Origin: a virus
Virus record (IMG/VR): IMGVR_UViG_3300037193_000189
Location: 1-43,565 of that record
Direction: 5' to 3' (one strand)
Length of the DNA stretch: 43,565 nt
Shown: positions 6,058 through 15,100 of the stretch, in pieces
How the letters are laid out: the number at the start of each line of letters is the position of its first letter
Numbering within the stretch: position 1 is the stretch's first letter
The notes under the pieces: model-generated
The model's input: only the letters and a program-made list of their open reading frames with translations
The model's database searches: none
What the model was told of the DNA's origin: nothing
Position numbers and translations under genes: made by a program

Positions 6058-9000
6058 TCAGTCGGCTACATAATCCCATCCGAGATCAGGAGAGCGCTGC
6101 TCTGTCCACTCCTGCTTGATTGTGCGGTGCCTCGTGCGCTGCTGAAATGGTCGCTCAGAAGGTGCGTCACCCTCTAGCCGGACGTAAATCGTCTCTCCGA
6201 TCTCCTCATACTGGTCTGGTGGGATCCTCAGAAGCAGGATTTCTGATCGCTCGGTAAGGTCACGGAAAGCCTCACGCTCTTCCCGAGAGTGAGTGACCAC
6301 GGTGAAACCACCCTCACGCAGACCACGCACACCGGTAGTGATGACAGCATCCGGGCGACCGATCGGCCGGAACTTGCCTTGACGGATCGGCCGGACGATG
6401 GCATCGTAGGACTGGACACCAAAGGCACGAGCGGAACCAGGGCGTAGCGGATCCGAGATCCAGAGCAGACCGTCAGACCAACTAACCGGCGGTAGTTCGA
6501 CAGGTGCGGACACGAGAGACGCGTTGGCATACAGAGCCTTGATGGTAACCGCATAGGTCATGGGATTACCCATGCGTGCTTCTTCATCGCGCACCACAAC
6601 GCGCTGTGTGTCAACCGGAATCGGAACGTTGCGCCCGTAGCGGATCGTACGGTCCTCTGAGACCTCGTACACGTTGGCGAACGTCTCACCCATGGTTCCA
6701 CCAGGGGACCACTCAGAACCGGTCGTAGGGCGCAACACAGGGTCAAAGAAGAGGTGTGTAGCGTTGGCTACCGGAGTTGCCTGGAAGGTGACACGCATAC
6801 CCGCGTATGCAGCACCAGCAGGAGCAACCGCAGTCACCACCGATCGAATAGCAGACTCGTCACTCTGCGGTGTGGCACTGAACGGCTGAATGAAGTTCTG
6901 ATCTGCGTCAAAGAACTCAATAGACACGTAGGCTTGCACCGGAGCATGGTTGAGTGCGGCAAGCAGCGTCGCGGCGGCTGTGTACGTCATACCGGGAGCA
7001 ACTGGCCACACCGTACCCGTGTATGCGCTCATGGTTCCTGCCCCATCGGACCGGACCTCTACCGCGTACAGAGACTGAGATGAGGAGAAGGCCACACCGG
7101 GAGTCACCGTGGAGTTGGAGTTGTCTCCTGAGTGGTCGGTGTCAATCCAGTCATCGAACCCACGTGCCGCGCCTTCACTGAGGATGGAGTCTCGTCCCTG
7201 AATGGTGATCTCAATCGTACCTTCATCATCGATCACCCGAGTAGTTGCGGTAGGGGCAGCAGGAGGAACGATCGATACAGTGAATTCCGCGTAAGACCAG
7301 CCAGAGTACACACCGTTGGTAGCTACCCGCACGTAGGCGCGATAAGTCTCGCCATTGACCAGAGGTGTAGGGATCTCTACGTTTCGGGTAGACTCCTCAA
7401 ACCGCTCTGTTGAGTCCCAGACAGCAGTAGCGGTTGTGGGGTCGAATGCACCACCAGCGGCGTAAACGTCGTTAACAATAACCTTTACGTGCCACAGTTG
7501 CTGAACGTCGTTCTCAATGTCGAACATCGTCCAGGTAACCGTAGGGTTGGTGACGTTAGTTGTACCAGCGGGAGCCAGCACGGTTACCGACGCAGCAGAG
7601 GATGCCTCAACGGTCGTACCCGATGAGTACGGAGAAACCTGGTTGTAGTCGTCTCGAATGGAGATGCTGAAGGTGTACCTCTGGCCATTAGGGATTTCAC
7701 CCGGACGGAACGCATACGAGGTACTAGAGCTAGGAAGGTAAGTTTCAGTAGCTACCCAGGACGAACCGTTCCACCACTGGTAGGGACCGTTCTGCACCTG
7801 ACGACGGATAGCAAAAGCCGTCTGCGAACCGATGTTGCCGTAGTGGTTGTTCCGCCATTCCATGGAGAAACCGTTACCGAGATCGGCAACAGAACCATTG
7901 GCAGGGAACACCATTGAGGAAGCAGATGGTGGTACGGCAACTTCAAAGTTCGAGTAAGACCACGCTGAGTACTGCGTTCCACCGGTCTCGTTAGGAGTCG
8001 ATCCCACACGAACGTAAGCGCGGTACTTCTTGTGGTTGGTGAGGTCTACGGAAGGCACCACAGCCGTTGCGGTACGGTTGTCGGCTGTGTTGGTGGCCAT
8101 CCATGTGTGTCCTAGGTGAACATCAGGATTGAAGTCCTCTGCCAAGTAGGTATCTTCAGGAACAATCTTGACAATCCAGGCATGCTGAGGCTGACCGTCC
8201 ACATCTGCGAACGTCCAGCGGATTGTAGGCCGTGGCGTACGAGCAAAACCGCTAGGCTCTGTGACACTCGTAGTCGGCGGGGTTGATGCGTAGAGTTGCC
8301 GATACGGTGCCCACGAGGTACCCCAGTTGCCGCTAGCGTCACGAGTCTGTACCGTCCACTCCCAGAGGTAGCCGTTAGGCCACTGTCCAGCAGGAATGCG
8401 GAGGTACCCATTGCTGAGACCACCACCAGGAGTTGACTGAGTGAGGTCCGTGACCGTGGTTGACCAGCCGGTACCCGTCCAGTATTCTGTGAGGTAGGTG
8501 TTGGGAGCAGTTAGCCTACGCCGCTGGACTCGCCACGCGCTCTGAGCATCGTTGTTCGGGTCGTTGTGCTGCCAGCGGAGATCCACACCACGGGTGTTCG
8601 CGTCCCACACAACACCGGCGGCAGGCTCTAGAAGCGTAGGAGCACCAGGAGCGGTGTTGAAGTCCTCAGAGGTGATGATGACAACCGGACGGTTGGAAGA
8701 GCTTGCAGGAGACAGCTCAACGTAGTACCGCTCATCGTCGTTGTATCCATCGGGTGCAGGACCGAGAGCAATACCGGTCGCCACACCATCCTTCAACTCG
8801 TTACCGATAGTGGTTCCGAGATTGACGTTACGCCACTGTCCGGTTGTTACACCCTGGTACTGCACGCGGTTCTGGTTGACACGAGAGTCCGACCACACGT
8901 CAGGCTCAGAGGTGTAGTTGTGTGTACCGAATCCGATACGCGCTTCCCACTCGTCCAGGTCACGGACGTAGAAGTCAATGAGGCAACCGGTTACTCGCTT

Positions 9001-9180
9001 GTTTGCTAGCTTCTGCCGGATGTCCAGGGAGTTGAAGAGCATAATGGCACGGCGGTTACCGGCATCATCCTCGTCTGGGTCGAAACCCTGGATGAAGCCG
9101 TCACGCCGCTCATACTTGCGACCACTGGAGAAGTACGTTTGACCACCAGTACAGTTGAAGCGGTTCAGATAGGTAGCCAT
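6058..9180 (-). CDS. Large minor tail protein with Fn3-like repeats
   Basis: This 1040-residue protein follows the tape measure directly, its ATG overlapping the tape-measure TAA by one base. The N-terminal 175 residues are beta-rich, with a regular arrangement resembling the DNRLRE-type domain of surface and tail proteins. Residues about 185-650 contain three or four fibronectin-III-like repeats, recognisable by recurring W-x-V and S-x-W-S-Y-(S/A)-x-F-x-V ends. Residues about 665-820 look like a carbohydrate-binding jelly roll. The last 160 residues (VRPIRQGKFRPIGRP onward) resemble the C-terminal half of distal tail proteins. It probably forms the distal tail with a sugar-binding extension. 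Residue ranges are approximate. Confidence 0.8.
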   Translation of the reverse strand: MATYLNRFNCTGGQTYFSSGRKYERRDGFIQGFDPDEDDAGNRRAIMLFNSLDIRQKLANKRVTGCLIDFYVRDLDEWEARIGFGTHNYTSEPDVWSDSRVNQNRVQYQGVTTGQWRNVNLGTTIGNELKDGVATGIALGPAPDGYNDDERYYVELSPASSSNRPVVIITSEDFNTAPGAPTLLEPAAGVVWDANTRGVDLRWQHNDPNNDAQSAWRVQRRRLTAPNTYLTEYWTGTGWSTTVTDLTQSTPGGGLSNGYLRIPAGQWPNGYLWEWTVQTRDASGNWGTSWAPYRQLYASTPPTTSVTEPSGFARTPRPTIRWTFADVDGQPQHAWIVKIVPEDTYLAEDFNPDVHLGHTWMATNTADNRTATAVVPSVDLTNHKKYRAYVRVGSTPNETGGTQYSAWSYSNFEVAVPPSASSMVFPANGSVADLGNGFSMEWRNNHYGNIGSQTAFAIRRQVQNGPYQWWNGSSWVATETYLPSSSTSYAFRPGEIPNGQRYTFSISIRDDYNQVSPYSSGTTVEASSAASVTVLAPAGTTNVTNPTVTWTMFDIENDVQQLWHVKVIVNDVYAAGGAFDPTTATAVWDSTERFEESTRNVEIPTPLVNGETYRAYVRVATNGVYSGWSYAEFTVSIVPPAAPTATTRVIDDEGTIEITIQGRDSILSEGAARGFDDWIDTDHSGDNSNSTVTPGVAFSSSQSLYAVEVRSDGAGTMSAYTGTVWPVAPGMTYTAAATLLAALNHAPVQAYVSIEFFDADQNFIQPFSATPQSDESAIRSVVTAVAPAGAAYAGMRVTFQATPVANATHLFFDPVLRPTTGSEWSPGGTMGETFANVYEVSEDRTIRYGRNVPIPVDTQRVVVRDEEARMGNPMTYAVTIKALYANASLVSAPVELPPVSWSDGLLWISDPLRPGSARAFGVQSYDAIVRPIRQGKFRPIGRPDAVITTGVRGLREGGFTVVTHSREEREAFRDLTERSEILLLRIPPDQYEEIGETIYVRLEGDAPSERPFQQRTRHRTIKQEWTEQRSPDLGWDYVAD

Positions 9181-12100
9181 TAAACACGTCCCTCGTACTG
9201 CCTGTTAATCTCTTCACTCCACGCTGTCAGAGTATCGGTCAGAGTCTGGTTCAACTGTTCAATTGTAACTGAATCGGCATTTCCGTTGATATTCACCTGA
9301 ACGGCACCCTGAGCAACCGTTAGTGTGTTTCCACCAGAGCTAGCCGCGCCTACCGCAGACTGGCCAGCACCTAGAGCCTTGAGAAGAGCCTCAGCGTCAC
9401 TGGCTGACTGGCTACGTAGGAACTCCTCAATATCCCCTGAGCGGTTGAACATCACGTCCCGGATGTCCGGAGCAGAAGACTTCAGAGCCTTCTCAATGTC
9501 CGGGAAGGCACGGAGGAAGGTGTCTTCAAGACGTGGTGACAACTTGTCTAGGTTAGAAGAAAGCTCCTTCTCAAGCTTGCGGATTGGGTCAATGTCGTCA
9601 TCGATGTGCGGATTAGCCCTACGGAACTCTTCTTCAGACATACCCGCGCGCTTGGCAAGAGCACGGATCTGGTCATCAGAGTCCATCTTCTCCTTGCCGT
9701 TGTTGTACTTGGTAGGATCGATGTCCCTACCGGTACGCAAGAAGTGTTCTAGAGCAGCGCTCAGCGCGTTGGAGATGCCATCCACAACAGGTGCGGGTAC
9801 GGGGTTCTGCGGAGTGCTGGTGCCTGGTCCGGCGGCTGGTGCAACACTGTTGATCAGGTCTAGTAGCACGTCCTGAAGCTCTGCCAGCGGCACTCCCATT
9901 GCCCCGCTGATAGCCTCCATCTGAGCAGAGCTACCCATGATCTGGGTTGCAAACTCCTTGATCTGGAGTCCAGCCTTGTCCTGGATGGCGGTAGCAAGCT
10001 CTGGGGAGAACTTGGCTAGCGCGTCCTGGAAGGAGATACCCAGTTCACCAGTAGGGATCTCAGGCACTACGATTGGTGGAACCTCTACCGGCGGCGTAGG
10101 AGGCAACACGATTGGTGGGGTGTCGGGAGTCTCGGTAGCAGGCTTCTCCCGTGGCATGATCCGGTCAATGAGATCCCGGATCCAGTCGGAAGCGTTACGC
10201 CACGAATCCTTGATGTGCTCACCAAGCTGAGGTGCTAGCCACTTGAAGACGCTACGGAAAGAGCGCTCAAATGTGGTCATCGGGTCGGCAATGATAGCCT
10301 CAGGCTTACCAGTACCATTGATGGCCTGAGTAATGCCAGGCTGTAGCCAACCGCCCGTGTCGTAAGAGCCTACCCGCTGGTGGTGAGCCCAGGCAGCGCT
10401 AGGAGATCCGTAGCGGTTCTTGATGTAGTTCAGACCCCACTGAGCCTGAGCACCCGCCGAACCCTCAACCGGTCCGTGTAGAGAAGTCATCTTCTGGAAG
10501 AGACCACGCGCCGATGAGCTAGGGTTGGCAGCGTTGGGGTTCCACGAAGACTCCTTCTGAATCAGAGCAGAAAGAGCAGCCCACTCCGCACCCTCACCCC
10601 AACCGAACTGTGCGGCAACTGCCTTTACCTGATCCTGAACGGGACCGGTTGTAACGGCAGGGTTTCCGCCACCGATGAGGCCACCGAGAGTGGAGATGGA
10701 TGTGAGAAGTTTGATAGCGGCATCCCGCATACCAGCCCAGCCCTTGTCATGGAAGTTGACTCCCATGGGCTCCATCCAGTTAGGGTCATCCGGCATGATG
10801 GAGCGAACAAAGTTGCGGCTAGTTTCAGGAAGTCCGAGCATCGCGGCGATGGAGTCGAACAGTGCGCCCGGATCAAAGAATCCACCAGCACCACCAGAGG
10901 CGAACACGCCGCCGACTTCTGGTAGGTGGTACTTCTTGGTGAAGCGCGCGGCATCGGCACCTGAGGCACCTGCACCGAACTTGGTACGAGAAGGAGAGCC
11001 ACCCGCCTCTACGTTGGTGCCACCGAGCGTACCCGCCATGTGACCGGGGTTGCCGTTGTAGGAACCAACCGCGTAGGCTGAGTTGAGTCCGGGAGCGAAT
11101 CCACCCCACGGGAAGCTTGAGGTAGCGCCAAGTCGGCGGTGTGGCGGCTGACCACGGAGCACGTTTGTAATAGCGCTCTGGAATCCGGAGCAGTCGTAAC
11201 CGGCCGGACCAACGCCACCCCAGATGTACGGCTTACCGTTCTGGGAGCGTGCAAAGTTCATGGCGTTGACCAGAGCACCACCAGCAGCGAACCCAGGAAG
11301 CTCTACGTTGCCGCCGGTAGCGTGCTTGGTGGGTCCCTGTGCGTAGCGTCCACCGGTCGCCTGTAGAGCCTCAGCCTGACCGCTGTTGAGTGCGGCTAGG
11401 AAGTTGCCCGCGATGTCTGCTACCTTGTCGTCTACGATGAAGGCACCAGGCTTGAAGACTGGGATCTCGTTACGCTCTACGAAGCCACCGGTAGCAAAGC
11501 CTGGTAGCTGTCCGTGCCGCGCCATCTCTCGGAGCTTGCGTACCCCCTGGTGACCACCAGCCCCGGCAACCTCCCTTGCGCTCCACACGTGTTCGTCGTA
11601 TGATAGGAGAGCAGGGACGCGATCGGCAGTACGACCACCGATGCCGTTAACCTTACCGGCTAGGTCGTCGGCAGCGTCACCACCAGAGGCAAGGCGAGGA
11701 ATCGTAGGAATGGAGATACCGAGAGCGCCATTAACCTTCTCAATGGGCCAGTTGATTCCGTCAATGATGAAGTTGACACCAGTACGGAACATGTCGTTGA
11801 TCATCTGCCAAGAGCGCTCAGCAATGCCCTTGATGCCATCCCAAATCCGCTGGAATCCGGTTGAAATGCCATTCCAGAAGCCATCCCAGCGAGTCTGGAA
11901 GTCAGCAAGTCCAGCCTGGAAGAATAGCTTGATGGCATTCCAGACGGTTTCACCAATGCCCTTGATGGAATTCCAGATGGTCTCCCATGCAGTCTTGATG
12001 GCATTCCAGATGGTATCCCAGGTGGTACGGAAGTTGTTTAGCCCAGCCTCAAAGAATGTGTAGATCGCATTCCAGACAGTTTCTCCGAGAACCCGAATGG

Positions 12101-15100
12101 CTTCCCAAATGGACGCAAACATCTCCTGAATGGCAGTCCAAATGGTATTCCAGAAATCGGAGAAGCTAGTCAGACCACCAGTGAAGAATGCATGGATCGC
12201 ATTCCAGATTGTGGTAGCAGCAGTCTGAATGGCAGTCCAGATGCTAGTGAAGAATGTAGAAACGGCTGTCCAGATGGTTGACCAAAGGGTTTGGATTCCG
12301 GTTAGCCAAGTTGTGAAGAATGTCTGGATCGCTGTCCAGATGGTAATGGCGGCAGTCTGTAGCGCTGTCCAGATGGTTGAGAAAAGCGTTGAAACAACTG
12401 TCCAGACCGCAGACCAAGTAGTCTGGAGTCCGGTTAGCCATGTATTGAAGAAATCAGAAATGGCGGTCCAGACAGTTGTTGCGATTGTCTGAATTCCGGT
12501 CCAAACTGAATTCCACAGTGAGGAAAGCAGATTCAGAGCAACATTCGCTGCTGCGCTGATGTATGCCCAGAAGCCATCCCAGTCTCCGGTAATGAGCGCA
12601 ATGAATCCCTGGAAGGCTAGTTGGATGGCAAGAATGACGGTCTCAATGATTACGCGGATCGGATCGAATAGACCGAACGTTACTGAGTTGAGACCAACCC
12701 AGAAGTTATCCCACAGCGTACCGATGAATCCGATGAAGCTATTGAAGGCGTTAAGGATGGCCTGACCAACACCTGTGACCACGGAAACCACGCCAGAAAT
12801 CATGGCGTTGAGTCCGTTAATCAGACCCTCGATAATCCAGGTACCGAATTGCGCGAACAGAGTAGATGGGGACGAGATACCAAGGGCATCCTTGAAGCCC
12901 TGAAGGAAGCTGTCAATGAGTCCGGTGAACCAACCCCATACCGCTCCACCGGCTGATTGCAGACCGGAAATGAGACCGGTAATGATGTCGATACCGATTT
13001 GCATCAACGCACCGGGCGCGCTGGTGAATAGGTTGGCGATAGTTGTTGGGAGGTTGGTGAAGAAGTCCCATACCGCTGTAGCCCCGCTGATGAAACCGTC
13101 ACGCAAAGAATTCATCGCGTTGGTTCCAAGGGTGAGCAGGGATGCACCTAGGTTAACCAGGAAGTTACCGATGTTGGCAGGTAGGTTCCGGAAGAATTCA
13201 ACCGTAGCGTTGAAGCCATTGACAATGGCGTCAGCGAAAGCGGTAGCTCCCTCAATAGCGAACCGCACCAGGGTACCGACCAGCGCACCGAGAGCATAGG
13301 CGATGCGGTTCGGTAGCTCTGAGATGAAAGTGACCGCGTTCTCTGGTAGGTTGCGGAAGAAGTCGATTACCGTAGTAATGGCGTTTCCGATACCCGGAAC
13401 AAAGGTGTTGGTGAACCAGTCGACTACGGTACCGACGATGTTGGTAATGCCGCTGAAGGCGCCATCAACAATCGCCCGGAATCCTTCAAAGTGGTTGTAG
13501 GCGTAAATGACACCAGCAACCAGAGCGGCAATACCAGCAATGATCCAGGTAATCGGTAGCGCAGAAATGGCGGCACCGAGAGCAGCGAAAATACCTGGTC
13601 CGGCAACAAAGGACATCTGGAAGGCTAGCCACGCGGCACGGAGTACGGTAAATGCCGGTCCAAGCGCACTGATGACGCTGGTAGCAACGCTCATCAACTT
13701 AGCCTGAGCATAGATGGCAGCGAATCCAGCCGCAATCGGTCCCAGGTACGGTGCGATGGTTGACAGGACAGCGGCTAGAGGTGGTAGGATCGTCGCGGCA
13801 AGTGCGGCTAGGTCAGGGATCAGCGGTGCAATTGCGATGACAACCGCTGAGATTGCGTCGGCTACTGGCCTAATCGCTGGCTGAAGGGCAATGAACGCCT
13901 GTGCGAGAGCAGTTCCGATGGCCAGAAGTCCCGGTGTCAGTCCCGCGATTGCGTCATTGATTCCCTGGAAGATGGCTACGAGACCAGCATTACCAACCGG
14001 TGTGTTGAGGAAGGCATTGATCTCTCCGGTAACCCGTACTAGAGTGCCTAGGAGGTTGCTACCGGCTGCAACTCCAGCCTGGAATACGGTGTTGAAGATA
14101 CCGGCAAGATTGCCAACTAGCTGCCCCAACTGCTTGACAACGTTGAGACCGTTCTGAATAATGGTGAACAGTTCACCGGAGTCCTTAGCCTGAGAAACCC
14201 AGGCAGCGAACCGGTTAGAGAGATCTAGGAACGACTGAGCAAGACCAGGCATGAACTGCGAGCCAACGGCAAACAGATCCATGAAGGCTTGTGTGAGAGG
14301 AACCAGAGCCTGAGACGCTGTGTGAATGGCGGTTGCGGTGTTGTTCAGTCCCTGGCGTACCGTCTCCTGACCCTGAGCAGTGTTCAGGTAGTCAAGAGCA
14401 CCCTTCATGGCTAGGTTGTAGCCATCGGCAATCGTGCCCAGAGAAGTCTTGAGCATCGGAATGTAGTTACCGGCTAGCTCTCCGATGCGCTGAGCGATGC
14501 CGGTAAACATCCGCTCCTGAACGTCTAGCCTCAGGTCATCCCATGCTGGCTTCAGACCACGAATCGTGGTAACAAGGTCACGAGCGGCGGGAGAAAGAGC
14601 AGCCATGGCCAGAGCAGCCTTGATGGAAGCCGCACTAGCCGCACCAGAAGCCTCAATGCTGGCATCTGCAAGTGCCTTCTGAGCCTCAGCAACGGCACGA
14701 GCGGCATCCTCGTTCTGCTGGTTGGCAGACGCGATGGCACGAGCAAGGTTCTCCTGAGCATCCTGGACGTCTCGTGCACCCTGAGCACGCGCCTTAGCTA
14801 GGTTCTCCTCGGCACGCTGGATGTTCTTGGCGTTGTCAGCGGCATCCTGTGCCTGCTGAGCACGTGCATCTGCTAGCCTCTGCTCTGCATCCTGGACGTC
14901 CCGTGCTGCCTGACGCTGGGCACGTGATACGTTCTCCTGAGCATCGGCAATGCGCTCTGCTGAGTCAGCGGCAACCTGAGCAGCATTCTCGCGTGCATCT
15001 GCTGCATCACGCTCTGCATCACGAATGGCACGAGCACCGTCCGTCTGAGCGCGTGTGAGGTCTTCCTGTGCGTCTGCGATACGGTCGGCAGAGTCGGCGG

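Noticed and set aside
11800-12530. CRISPR-like repeat array
   Set aside because: The recurrent DNA words come from coding Trp repeats in the tape measure. Spacing and sequence vary and stay in frame.
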